DNA of 64,000 nucleotides, taken from positions 19,734 through 83,733 of the forward strand of contig NZ_JAKNQY010000027.1 of assembly GCF_024494355.1 (NCBI RefSeq), given 5' to 3'. Every line of letters begins with the position of its first letter. Position 1 is the first letter of the stretch. This stretch comes from Pseudomonas sp. Q11 (GTDB lineage: Bacteria > Pseudomonadota > Gammaproteobacteria > Pseudomonadales > Pseudomonadaceae). The notes under the pieces are model-generated. The model was given only the letters and a program-made list of their open reading frames with translations. It was not told where the DNA came from and ran no database searches. The translations under genes and the position numbers were made by a program. Below, in pieces: positions 41,127 through 49,894 of this stretch.

Positions 41127-43688
41127 ATGAATTCCAACGTTGCTTCCCTGAACAAGCTGCAAACACTGATCGTGATCGGCAATGGCATGGTCGGCCATCA
41201 TTGCATCGAGCAACTGATCGAGCGTGGTGCGCTCAACCATTACCACCTGCATGTGTTCAGCGAAGAGCCGATGCGCGCCTATGATCGCGTGCATCTGTCG
41301 GAGTATTTCTCAGGCCGTGACGCCGAGTCCCTGGCGCTTGGCGAAGCTTCGTTGTACCAGACGCCCGGTGTCACGTTGCACTTGGGTGTACCGGTGCTGG
41401 AAATCGACCGCCAGGCCCGCCAAGTGGTTACCACCCAGGACCGCATCAGCTACGACAAACTGGTGCTCGCCACTGGTTCCTACCCGTTCGTGCCACCGAT
41501 CCAGGGCGCCGAAGGCGATTCCTGTCTGGTCTATCGCACCCTCGAAGACCTGGACGCCATCCGGTCCGCCGCAAGCAATGCCCGCCGTGGCGTGGTGGTC
41601 GGCGGTGGCCTGCTCGGCCTGGAAGCGGCCAATGCCCTCAAGACCCTCGGCCTGGAAGCCCATGTGGTGGAATTCGCCCCACGACTGATGCCGGTGCAAC
41701 TGGACGAGCAGGGCGGTTTGGCCCTCAAGGCGCGCATCGAGAAGCTGGGTGTGGGTGTGCACCTGTCCAAGGGCACCCAGTCCATCAGCGCCGGTGAGCA
41801 GTACCGTTATCGGATGAACTTCGGCGATGACGATTTCCTGGAAACCGACCTGATCGTGTTTTCCGCCGGCATCCGCGCCCAGGATGCCCTCGCTCGCCAG
41901 AGCGAGCTGCAGATCGGCCCGCGCGGTGGCGTGGTGATCGATGACCATTGCCTGAGCAGCGACCCGGACATCTATGCCATTGGCGAATGCGCAGCCTGGA
42001 ACGGCAGCATCTTCGGCCTGGTCGCTCCGGGTTACCAGATGGCTCGTAACGTCGCGGCTCGCCTGTGCGGTGAAAACACCGAGCCGTTCACTGGCGCGGA
42101 CATGTCCACCAAGCTCAAGTTGCTGGGCGTGGACGTGGGTTCCATCGGTGACGCCCACGGCAATACACCGGGTTCGCGCAGCTTCCAGTTCATCGACCAA
42201 ACCAGCGCCAGCTACCGGCGACTGGTGGTGGATGCCGACGGCAAGCGGGTGATCGGCGCGGTGCTGGTGGGCGACAACAGCTACTACGACACCCTGCTGC
42301 AATACATGCAGAATGGCATCGCGTTGCCCAAGGACGCTGCCAGCCTGATCCTGCCGACCTCCGAAGGCGCACCGACGTTGGGCCCGGCAGCGCTGCCCGC
42401 GGCGGCGACTATTTGCTCGTGCCACAACGTCACCAAAGGTTCGATCTGTTCGGCCATCGACAGCGGCTGCACCGACCTCGGGCAACTGAAATGCGATACC
42501 AAGGCCGGCACCGGTTGCGGTGGCTGCGCCGCCCTGGTCAAGCAGGTGTTCGAGCACGAATTGATTGCTCGTGGCGTTAGCGTCGACAAGAGCCTGTGCG
42601 AACACTTCGCCTATACCCGCCAGGAGCTTTATGCCCTGGTGCGGGTTGAAGGCATCATCAGCTTCGATGAGCTACTGGCCAAGCACGGCCGCGGGCAAAC
42701 CGGTTGCGACTTGTGTAAGCCAGCGGTGGGCTCGATCCTGGCGTCGTGCTGGAACCAGCCGATCATGGACCCGTCCCTGGTGCCGTTGCAGGACACTAAC
42801 GACACCTTCATGGCCAACATGCAGAAAAACGGCACCTATTCGGTGGTGCCACGCATCGCTGGCGGGGAAATCACCGCCGACAAGCTGATCGCCATCGGCG
42901 TGGTCGCCAAGAAATACGACCTCTACACCAAGATTACCGGCGGCCAGCGCATCGACCTGTTCGGCGCCCAGTTGCACCAGTTGCCGGATATCTGGGCCGA
43001 ACTGATCGACGCGGGTTTCGAAACCGGGCACGCCTACGGCAAGTCGACCCGCACGGTGAAGTCCTGCGTGGGCAGCACCTGGTGCCGTTACGGTGTGCAG
43101 GACAGCGTGCAAATGGCCCTGACCCTCGAGGATCGCTACAAGGGTTTGCGCTCGCCCCACAAGCTCAAGTTCGCGGTGTCCGGTTGCACCCGTGAGTGCG
43201 CCGAGGCCCAGAGCAAGGACGTCGGCGTGATCGCCACCGAGAAGGGCTGGAACCTCTACGTGGCCGGTAATGGCGGCATGCGTCCGCGTCACGCCGAGCT
43301 GTTCGCCACTGACCTGGATGACGCGACCCTGATCCGCTACATCGACCGCTTCCTGATGTTCTACATCCGCACCGCCGACAAATTGCAGCGCACCTCGGTC
43401 TGGCGCGAAAGCCTGGAGGGCGGCCTGGACTACCTCAAGGACGTGATCATCGACGACAGCCTGGGCCTGGGGGGCGAACTCGAAGCCCAGATGCAGCTGG
43501 TGGTCGACCGTTATGAATGCGAATGGGCCAACGCTCTTAAAGACCCGGACAAGCTCAAGCGCTTCCGCACCTTCGTCAACGACGGTCGCGGCGATCCGGA
43601 TGTTCATTTTGTCAGGGAACGCGGCCAGCGCCGGCCGGTTCACGCCCACGAGCTTCACCTGATTCCCGTCACCGAGGAGGTGCTCTGA
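41127..43688 (+). CDS. nirB: Assimilatory nitrite reductase, large subunit (NADH)
   Basis: An 853-residue enzyme reducing nitrite to ammonium. N-terminal FAD and NAD domains (LIVIGNGMVGHHC; VVGGGLLGLEAANAL), a BFD-like [2Fe-2S] domain (CSCHNVTKG...CGGCAALV, about 430-475), then ferredoxin-like and siroheme/[4Fe-4S] domains with CVGSTWC and CTREC. ATG 41127 was preferred to TTG 41112; neither has a strong ribosome-binding site. The nirD start overlaps its stop by one base (TGATG). Preceded by a sigma-54 promoter and antitermination leader. Confidence 0.95.
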   Translation: MNSNVASLNKLQTLIVIGNGMVGHHCIEQLIERGALNHYHLHVFSEEPMRAYDRVHLSEYFSGRDAESLALGEASLYQTPGVTLHLGVPVLEIDRQARQVVTTQDRISYDKLVLATGSYPFVPPIQGAEGDSCLVYRTLEDLDAIRSAASNARRGVVVGGGLLGLEAANALKTLGLEAHVVEFAPRLMPVQLDEQGGLALKARIEKLGVGVHLSKGTQSISAGEQYRYRMNFGDDDFLETDLIVFSAGIRAQDALARQSELQIGPRGGVVIDDHCLSSDPDIYAIGECAAWNGSIFGLVAPGYQMARNVAARLCGENTEPFTGADMSTKLKLLGVDVGSIGDAHGNTPGSRSFQFIDQTSASYRRLVVDADGKRVIGAVLVGDNSYYDTLLQYMQNGIALPKDAASLILPTSEGAPTLGPAALPAAATICSCHNVTKGSICSAIDSGCTDLGQLKCDTKAGTGCGGCAALVKQVFEHELIARGVSVDKSLCEHFAYTRQELYALVRVEGIISFDELLAKHGRGQTGCDLCKPAVGSILASCWNQPIMDPSLVPLQDTNDTFMANMQKNGTYSVVPRIAGGEITADKLIAIGVVAKKYDLYTKITGGQRIDLFGAQLHQLPDIWAELIDAGFETGHAYGKSTRTVKSCVGSTWCRYGVQDSVQMALTLEDRYKGLRSPHKLKFAVSGCTRECAEAQSKDVGVIATEKGWNLYVAGNGGMRPRHAELFATDLDDATLIRYIDRFLMFYIRTADKLQRTSVWRESLEGGLDYLKDVIIDDSLGLGGELEAQMQLVVDRYECEWANALKDPDKLKRFRTFVNDGRGDPDVHFVRERGQRRPVHAHELHLIPVTEEVL

Positions 43689-44074
43689 TGAGCCAGTCAA
43701 ACGTCGTTCGTATCCCCACCCGCGACGCGGCCCAAAGTCCGGTGCAATGGCGTGCCCTGTGCAGCCGCGAGGATCTGGTGCCCAACTCCGGCGTCGTCGC
43801 CTGGCACGACGGCAGCCAGGTGGCACTGTTGTACCTGCCCGAGCAGCAGGACAAGCCGCTGTACGCCATCGACAACCGCGACCCCAAGTCCGGCGCGAAC
43901 GTGATCGGTCGTGGCCTGCTGGGCAGTATCAAGGGTGACCTGGTGATTGCCTCGCCCATGTACAAACAGCATTTTCGCCTGGACGACGGTCAATGCCTGG
44001 AATACCCGGAGCAGCGCCTGCGGGTGTGGCCGGTGCGTTTGAATGGTGATGTGGTGGAGATTGGCGAAGACTGA
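43688..44074 (+). CDS. nirD: Nitrite reductase, small subunit
   Basis: A 128-residue Rieske-fold protein that pairs with NirB. As in other NirD proteins the cysteine ligands of a real Rieske cluster are missing (the equivalent area reads IASPMYKQHFRLDDGQCLEY), so it does not bind an Fe-S cluster. It starts in the nirB stop codon, so translation is coupled. No nasA or transporter gene follows; a large inverted repeat terminates the unit. Confidence 0.94.
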   Translation: MSQSNVVRIPTRDAAQSPVQWRALCSREDLVPNSGVVAWHDGSQVALLYLPEQQDKPLYAIDNRDPKSGANVIGRGLLGSIKGDLVIASPMYKQHFRLDDGQCLEYPEQRLRVWPVRLNGDVVEIGED

Positions 44075-44102
44075 TCCGCACCTGAGCGCGGTGACACCGC
44101 TG

Positions 44103-44199
44103 TTGTGGCGAGGGAGCTTGCTCCCGCTCGGTCGCGCAGCGATCGTAAGATTTCAGGGCTGGCTTCGCACCCCAGCGGGAGCAAGCTCCCTCGCCACAA
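44103..44199. repeat. Perfect 26-bp inverted repeat after nirD
   Basis: Arms 44103-44128 and 44174-44199 are exact reverse complements over 26 bases (core GGCGAGGGAGCTTGCTCCCG). It lies between nirD and the CBS gene and should form a strong cruciform or RNA hairpin, likely a terminator. Confidence 0.8.
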
Positions 44200-44256
44200 T
44201 GAGTCAGGCGATTTTAAGTGCATTGGCTTGCCATTAACTGAAGTTGGGAATCATCA

Positions 44257-44697
44257 ATGAAAACAGCCGCTCAACTGGTAAGACTCAAGAGTGTGCAGAA
44301 CCAGCAAGTCCACAGCATCGCGCCGGAGCAAACCGTGCTCGAAGCGCTGCAGATCATGGCCGAGAAAAACGTCGGCGCGTTGCCGGTGATCGAAGCCGGT
44401 CAGGTGGTCGGCGTGTTCAGCGAACGCGACTATGCGCGCAAGCTGGTGTTGCAGGGACGCTCCTCGGTGGGCACTTCGGTACGCACTGTCATGAGCGCCC
44501 CGGTGGTCACCGCCGATAGCCAGCAGAGCATCGACCGTTGCATGGAAGTCATGACCGACAGCCACCTGCGGCACCTGCCAGTGCTGGATAACGGCCAGTT
44601 GATGGGGCTGTTGTCCATTGGTGATTTGGTGAAGGAAGCGATTGTCGAACAGGCGGATCTGATCCGGCAGTTGGAGCATTACATTCGCGGACACTGA
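44257..44697 (+). CDS. CBS-pair domain protein
   Basis: A 146-residue stand-alone CBS pair (motifs about 15-70 and 85-140; GALPVIEAGQVVGVFSERDY and HLPVLDNGQLMGLLSIGDL). This type binds adenine nucleotides. It is only distantly similar to the CBS protein upstream of nirBD. Read in the same direction as nirBD but separated by a strong inverted repeat, so probably independently transcribed. Confidence 0.9.
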   Translation: MKTAAQLVRLKSVQNQQVHSIAPEQTVLEALQIMAEKNVGALPVIEAGQVVGVFSERDYARKLVLQGRSSVGTSVRTVMSAPVVTADSQQSIDRCMEVMTDSHLRHLPVLDNGQLMGLLSIGDLVKEAIVEQADLIRQLEHYIRGH

Positions 44698-44739
44698 ACA
44701 TTCGCAGGCACTGAACCCACAGGCAATTTATCAGTTATC

Positions 44740-44826
44740 TGTGGGAGCAAGGCTTGCCCGCGATGCAGGCGCCTAGGTTCACCAAGGACCGCGTCGTCTG
44801 CATCGCGGGCAAGCCTTGCTCCCACA
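44740..44826. repeat. Perfect 29-bp inverted REP pair
   Basis: Arms 44740-44768 and 44798-44826 are exact reverse complements over 29 bases (TGTGGGAGCAAGGCTTGCCC...), with a 29-base loop. It separates the convergent CBS and AraC-type genes and probably stops transcription from both sides. Confidence 0.8.
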
Positions 44827-44833
44827 GTGGTGC

Positions 44834-45871
44834 TCACCCCAACATCAGCAACTGCCGGATCAGATTCGGCGTACTGCCGGTCCAGCGCTTGAACGAACGG
44901 CGAAAATTCGCCGTGTCATTGAAGTTCAGGTACTGCGCTACTTCCTCGTTGCTGAACCCCTTGACCTGATACAAGTACAACGCCACATGGGTGTGCACCC
45001 GGTCCACCTGTTGCTGGAATCCGGTGTGGTGCTTGTGCAGTTTGCGCTTGAGGGTCGCCGGGCTCATGGCGAAAGCCTGGGCGGTCTGTTCCAGACTGGG
45101 TGTCTGCTGCACGTGGGTGTGCAGGTAGTCGTAGATGCAGTCCAGAAAGCTTGCCGCGAAACCCAGTTGCTCAAGCTGTTCCCGGGCTTGGCCCCGCGCC
45201 ACCTGGCCGGCGGTGGCCGAAACGTTGGGCCAGGGTTGTGCCAGACAGTGGCGAGGCAGGCGCATCAGGTCCAGCGGCCGATTGAATTGCGTCTGCTCAC
45301 CCAAATGCACCCAGTACTGCTCGACGTAACGCGGTTCCTCATGGCGAAAGCTGCATTGCCAGGGCAGGCGTTCGCCGCTCAGCCATGCACTCATGGCAAC
45401 CATCGAAGTCATGCTTGCTTCCAGTACGAAGCGCCATTGTTGATCGGCACCGCAACTGTCCAGCCAATGGACGTAGGCGTAGTGCTCGTCCAATAGCAGG
45501 CGCGGCGCGGCCAGGGGGCTGAGCAGGGCTTGTTGGTCGATCAGGGTTTCCAGGGCCTGATGCAGATTCTGCGCGTGGCGCAAGGCGTGACTGGCTGGCC
45601 CGTAATGCCCCGGCAGCAGTCGCTGGCCGAACAGGAAACTGCTGTCACTGGCATCGAGCAGGCGTCGGCTGTTGTCGATCAGGCCAAGAAACTGTTGCGG
45701 GCTGATGCGGCTCTGGCCGGCCAGGATATCGTCGTGGAACAGTCCGGTGCCACGTAACAGGCGATGGCTGTCGATGTCACGCGACAGTGCCAGATCGATC
45801 AGCGCGGCAGGCTGATAGTGCCCCGGAATGAAGCGGCTGTCGGTTTCATACCAGCAGGTCTTGAGGGTCAT
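44834..45871 (-). CDS. AraC-family transcriptional regulator
   Basis: A 345-residue AraC-type regulator of the class with an N-terminal arabinose-binding-like domain (about 20-210) and C-terminal HTH_18 (about 240-340; FAMSPATLKRKLHKHHTGFQ, VAQYLNFNDTANFRRSFKRW). This class includes regulators of arginine, ornithine and choline metabolism. It is followed, in transcription order after the upstream gene, by no clear target, so its regulon is unknown. Its start is 9 bases downstream of the GGDEF gene stop, suggesting a two-gene unit. Confidence 0.88.
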   Translation of the reverse strand: MTLKTCWYETDSRFIPGHYQPAALIDLALSRDIDSHRLLRGTGLFHDDILAGQSRISPQQFLGLIDNSRRLLDASDSSFLFGQRLLPGHYGPASHALRHAQNLHQALETLIDQQALLSPLAAPRLLLDEHYAYVHWLDSCGADQQWRFVLEASMTSMVAMSAWLSGERLPWQCSFRHEEPRYVEQYWVHLGEQTQFNRPLDLMRLPRHCLAQPWPNVSATAGQVARGQAREQLEQLGFAASFLDCIYDYLHTHVQQTPSLEQTAQAFAMSPATLKRKLHKHHTGFQQQVDRVHTHVALYLYQVKGFSNEEVAQYLNFNDTANFRRSFKRWTGSTPNLIRQLLMLG

Positions 45872-45880
45872 GGGCCGGCC

Positions 45881-46795
45881 TCAGGCACTTTTCGCCAACG
45901 TGGAGCGGGATCGGGCCAGCGTCAGGTTGAGGCGTTTGAGCAAGGCCTCCGGCGACTCGTCGAATGCCATCACCACGGCGGTGCTGGCGGTCAGTTGCAA
46001 GCGCTCGCCATGTTGCCGGGTCTTGTGGGCCAGGCTGCAAACCGCGTGGGCAAGCTCTGCGGCCAGATGTCGGGCCTGGCTCTCGCCAGTGTCGGGCAAC
46101 AGGACCACAAAGCGATCACCGGCCAGGCGGCAAAGCAGATCCTGACGGCGCAGGTTCAACACCAGTAACTGACTGACGGCTTGCAGCACCGCGTCGCCCT
46201 CGCCATGACCGAAGCGCTGGTTGATGGCGGTGAAATTGTCCAGGTCCAGAGCCAGTAACGACAAGGGCTGCTGGCGGCGCCGGCTGTCCTCCAGGCTGCT
46301 CGTCAGTTCATGTTTGAAAAAATCCGCGCCTCCCAGCGGCGTGAGTTTGTCGAACAGGCGGTGCTCGCGGAACAACCGTTCGCGTTTCTCCATTTGCCCA
46401 TTGATTGCCAGTTGTTCCCGGTGCCAGTGATAGATGCCAAGGGTCAGCAGAATCATGCCCACCGGCATCGGCCCAGACTCCAGCCAGTGGTCCCAGGTGA
46501 TGGAGTCGGGCAAGCGGATGAACTCGTCGAGGCTGTCGATCCACCAGGAAAAAAAGATGCAGCCAAGGCCCAAGACGAGATAGTTGGTTACCCGACCGGC
46601 CGGGCGACTCTTGAGCACCAGGCCGAGCCAGACCAGCGCCAGCAACGCCGAACCCCCTTCGCCGAGGATATCCAGCCAGACCCACTCACTCAGCGGTTTG
46701 AGCTCGCCACTGGCCAGGTGCAGCATCAGCCCGAGGTTGGCCGCAAGCACAAGCAGGGCGAGTTTGAGGCGGTGCGGGCGCAGCACGGAGAACAT
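45881..46795 (-). CDS. Membrane protein with degenerate GGDEF domain
   Basis: A 304-residue inner-membrane protein with about four transmembrane helices in residues 8-130 (LALLVLAANLGLMLHLASG; YLVLGLGCIFFSWWI) and a C-terminal GGDEF domain from about 150. The active-site motif is degenerate: RLAGDRFVVLLP replaces RxGGDEFxxLLP, and the upstream INxxFGHxxGD has Gln in place of the metal-binding Asp. The inhibitory-site motif RxxD (RRQD) is intact five residues before. It is therefore probably not a cyclase but may bind c-di-GMP (inference). Confidence 0.88.
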   Translation of the reverse strand: MFSVLRPHRLKLALLVLAANLGLMLHLASGELKPLSEWVWLDILGEGGSALLALVWLGLVLKSRPAGRVTNYLVLGLGCIFFSWWIDSLDEFIRLPDSITWDHWLESGPMPVGMILLTLGIYHWHREQLAINGQMEKRERLFREHRLFDKLTPLGGADFFKHELTSSLEDSRRRQQPLSLLALDLDNFTAINQRFGHGEGDAVLQAVSQLLVLNLRRQDLLCRLAGDRFVVLLPDTGESQARHLAAELAHAVCSLAHKTRQHGERLQLTASTAVVMAFDESPEALLKRLNLTLARSRSTLAKSA

Positions 46796-47271
46796 GGCCG
46801 GAATCCTTTACCAGAAGCGGAATGTGGCTCAGCACAGCAGATGGATATGACAGTGCGGTGACGGTGGGTGAATGGATGGGGGAGGTCGAATCAGCTCATG
46901 GGTTGTCCGGATTTTTATTCATGAGATCGCCCTTATCTCATTGTGGCGAGGGGATTTTGTGGGAGCAAAGCTTGCTCGCGACGAAGACGACGCGGTTTTT
47001 CAGGGGATCGAGGCGCCTGCATCGCGAGCAAGCTTTGCTCCCACAGCGGTGTGGTGCGACGGTTCGCTAAAAGTGATCGGCTGCTGAAGGCCTGTGCGGC
47101 TCGGAAACAGGTCATTTCAGCTCATTCCGGCTCGCCAGCCCCCCTAAATCAGCCGATTGCAGCCCCTCCAGCCAAACCCTGTCACAGAACCGTCACCACC
47201 CACCCCTAGCGTGCCCTCCCAGTTGCCGGGCCGTTGCCTGGCGGATTTTCGGATTCCTGGGGGAGACCACC
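46796..47271. other. Intergenic region with REP pair and PHO-box promoter
   Basis: 476 bases without a gene between the divergent GGDEF gene and the TonB-dependent receptor. It has an inverted REP pair at 46958-46981 and 47022-47045 and, at its receptor end, a PHO-box-like promoter (47179-47212). Confidence 0.65.
47179..47212 (+). promoter_or_regulatory. PHO box upstream of the receptor/phytase operon
   Basis: CTGTCAC (47179-47185), AGAA, CCGTCAC (47190-47196): two 7-base direct repeats with a 4-base spacer, the PhoB-binding layout (consensus CTGTCAT-N4-CTGTCAT). A weak -10, TAGCGT (47207-47212), is 10 bases downstream, the spacing expected in PhoB-activated promoters, which lack a good -35. 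Confidence 0.65.
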
Positions 47272-49794
47272 ATGCATCACCGCACAAGCACTGCCGGGCT
47301 CGTCGGTTTTACGTTCACCGCGTTGGCGATGGCCATTGCCAGTGAACGGCTGAGCGCTGCCGAGCAGACGACCACTGAACACGTCCAAGTGGTCGGCCAG
47401 GCAGCCAGCATCGATCAGGCCCTGAAGGAGCAGCGCAGCGCCGACAGCATCAAGAGCGTGGTGCATGCCGATGGCGTGGCTCAGTTGCCGGATGAAAACG
47501 TCGCCGAAGCGGTGCAGCGCCTGCCGGGCATCAGCGTCGAACGTGACCAGGGCGAAGGTCGCTTTGTCAGCGTGCGGGGCCTGGGGCCGGACCTCAACAG
47601 CGTGACCATCAACGGCACGCTGGTGCCAGCGCCGGAAAGCGAGCGCCGGGCCGTTGCCCTGGACGTGCTGCCTTCGGAGCTGGTGCAGTCGCTTTCAGTG
47701 ATCAAGACCCTGACGCCGGACATGGACGCCAATTCTCTGGGCGGCACGGTCGACGTGAAAAGCCTCTCGGCTTTCGACCACAAGGGCTTGTTCTATACCG
47801 GCAGCAGCGAAGCCAGCTATGACAAGAATACCGGCCAGACGAGTCCGAAATTTTCTGGCGCCGTCAGCGACCGTTTCAGCTTGGGTGACGGCATTGATAA
47901 CTTCGGCGTTGCAGCGGCGCTGAGCTGGCAGAAGCGCGACTTTGGCTCGGACAACGTTGAAACCGGCGGCGCCTGGGATTTTGAGCAAGGCTCGCGGCTC
48001 GAAGAGTTCGAACAACGCGACTATGACATTCGTCGGGAACGCGCCGGCGGCGGGCTGAACTTCGACTACAAGCCGGATGACTTGAGCAGCTACTACCTGC
48101 GCACGCTTTACAGTCGTTACAAAGACAGCGAAACCCGCAATGCCGCCAGCCTGGCTTTCGAGGACCCACAAGCGGCCGGCGAGTTGGGCGCCGCAGAGGG
48201 CGAGCGCAAGATCAAACAGCGTGAAGAAACCCAGGAGATCCAATCCTACGTACTGGGCGGGGAGCGCATGTTCGGTCTCTGGACCCTCAGCGGCCAGGGC
48301 GGCTATAGCAAGTCCAGCGAGGACAGCCCCGGCCACATCGCTGGTGCCACATTCGAAGGCATTGACGGTTTTGAGGGCGGCTTCCACGGCAACGACAAGC
48401 CGCGGCCGATCATTGGTTCGGGGTTCTACGATCCCGCCAACTTCAGCCTGGACAAGGTCGACTGGGAACAGCAGAACACCACCGACACCGAGAAAAACCT
48501 GCGCCTGGACCTGGCCCGGGACTATGACGTCAGTGGCTACGCCTCCCAGGTCAAATTCGGTGGCAAAGTCAGCCGCCGCGACAAGGACAACGACCTCGAT
48601 GCCTGGGTCTATGAGGATTTCGACGACCTGGGGTTCACCGACGACCAGTTGAACCTCGGACAATTCCAAAAGGGCAACGTCGATTACAGTCTCGGCCAGT
48701 ACGGTCCAGGCATCAGCGCCGGTGCCATTGAACAATTGTTGGGTGGTCTGGACCGCGACGCCTTCTTTGATGAGCAGGAGTCGCGGGTCAATGACTTCCA
48801 GATGAGCGAAGATATCAACGCCGCTTACCTGATGAACACTGTGGACATCGACGATTGGCGCTTGATCGCCGGCATGCGTTATGAGGGCACGGAGTTCGAA
48901 GCCAAAGGCAGCGGCGTGACCGACGGCGCGTTCACCGACACCCAAGCCCGGCGCAAATATCACCACTGGCTGCCGGGCCTGCACGCGCGTTATCAGTTGG
49001 ACAAGAACACCCAGGTGCGTGCGGCCTGGACCAAATCCGTGGTGCGCCCGACCTTCGGGCAACTGGCCCCGGGTTTTGTCATTGACGATGACGAGGCGAC
49101 CTTCGGCAACCCGGACCTCAAACCCCTGGAGTCGAGCAACCTGGACCTGGGTATCGAACATTTCATGGGCCGGGCCGGCACTGTTTCGGCTTTCGTGTTC
49201 TACAAGGACATCAAGAACTTCGTCTACAACACCGACCTGGCGGGCACGGGCGCCTGGGCCGACTTCTCCGAAGCCCATAGCTTTGCCAATGGTGACAGCG
49301 CCAAGCTTTATGGCCTGGAACTGGCCTACTCACAAAAATTCGACTGGCTGCCGGCCCCCTGGAATGGCTTGCTGCTAGGGGCCAACACCACCTTCAGTCG
49401 TTCGGACGCCGAGATCGAGGGGTTCGATCAGGCCAGCGGAACACAGCGCAAACGCAGCATCGACCTGCCAAACCAGTCGGACACCGTGGGCAATCTGATG
49501 CTGGGCTGGGAGAACGACAAGCTGAGCCTGCGCCTGTCGGCCAACTACAAGTCGGCCTACCTGTATGAACTGGCGTCCATCAGCGACCGCGACCATGACT
49601 TGCACGTCGACGCCCAAACCTTTGTCGACTTCAGCGCCCGCTACTCCCTGACCAAGAACCTGCAAGTGAGCCTGGAAGCCCAGAACCTCACCGACGAGTC
49701 GTATTTCGTCTACACCGGCCACCGCTCCTTTAACGGTCAGTACGAAGAGTACGGCCCGACTTACAAGCTGGGGTTGACGTTCACCCATTTCTAG
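47272..49794 (+). CDS. TonB-dependent receptor (phytase-linked)
   Basis: An 840-residue outer-membrane receptor: signal peptide (about 1-29), an N-terminal TonB-box-like segment (EHVQVVGQAA), plug domain with EAVQRLPGISVERDQGEGRF and VRGLGPDLNSVTINGTLV, and a 22-strand barrel ending in LTFTHF. The plug type is that of receptors associated with organic nutrients rather than siderophores. It is the first gene of an apparent operon with a phytase and its own ExbB-ExbD-TonB, under a PHO-box-like promoter, so phosphorylated inositol compounds are a likely substrate (inference). Confidence 0.88.
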   Translation: MHHRTSTAGLVGFTFTALAMAIASERLSAAEQTTTEHVQVVGQAASIDQALKEQRSADSIKSVVHADGVAQLPDENVAEAVQRLPGISVERDQGEGRFVSVRGLGPDLNSVTINGTLVPAPESERRAVALDVLPSELVQSLSVIKTLTPDMDANSLGGTVDVKSLSAFDHKGLFYTGSSEASYDKNTGQTSPKFSGAVSDRFSLGDGIDNFGVAAALSWQKRDFGSDNVETGGAWDFEQGSRLEEFEQRDYDIRRERAGGGLNFDYKPDDLSSYYLRTLYSRYKDSETRNAASLAFEDPQAAGELGAAEGERKIKQREETQEIQSYVLGGERMFGLWTLSGQGGYSKSSEDSPGHIAGATFEGIDGFEGGFHGNDKPRPIIGSGFYDPANFSLDKVDWEQQNTTDTEKNLRLDLARDYDVSGYASQVKFGGKVSRRDKDNDLDAWVYEDFDDLGFTDDQLNLGQFQKGNVDYSLGQYGPGISAGAIEQLLGGLDRDAFFDEQESRVNDFQMSEDINAAYLMNTVDIDDWRLIAGMRYEGTEFEAKGSGVTDGAFTDTQARRKYHHWLPGLHARYQLDKNTQVRAAWTKSVVRPTFGQLAPGFVIDDDEATFGNPDLKPLESSNLDLGIEHFMGRAGTVSAFVFYKDIKNFVYNTDLAGTGAWADFSEAHSFANGDSAKLYGLELAYSQKFDWLPAPWNGLLLGANTTFSRSDAEIEGFDQASGTQRKRSIDLPNQSDTVGNLMLGWENDKLSLRLSANYKSAYLYELASISDRDHDLHVDAQTFVDFSARYSLTKNLQVSLEAQNLTDESYFVYTGHRSFNGQYEEYGPTYKLGLTFTHF

Positions 49795-49814
49795 ATCGCG
49801 CCGCCGATCAGCCG

Positions 49815-49840
49815 GGGCGAGGGGATCAATCCCTTCGCCC
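49815..49840 (+). terminator. Hairpin between the receptor and phytase genes
   Basis: GGGCGAGGGG (49815-49824), loop ATCAAT, CCCTTCGCCC (49831-49840): a 10-bp stem with one G-U pair and no clear T-tract. It may lower expression of the phytase and downstream genes or protect the receptor mRNA. Confidence 0.5.
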
Positions 49841-49894
49841 AGCAGGTGAACAACCGACCCGTTTGAACCCGGCTTAATGACAAGGATTTTTCCG

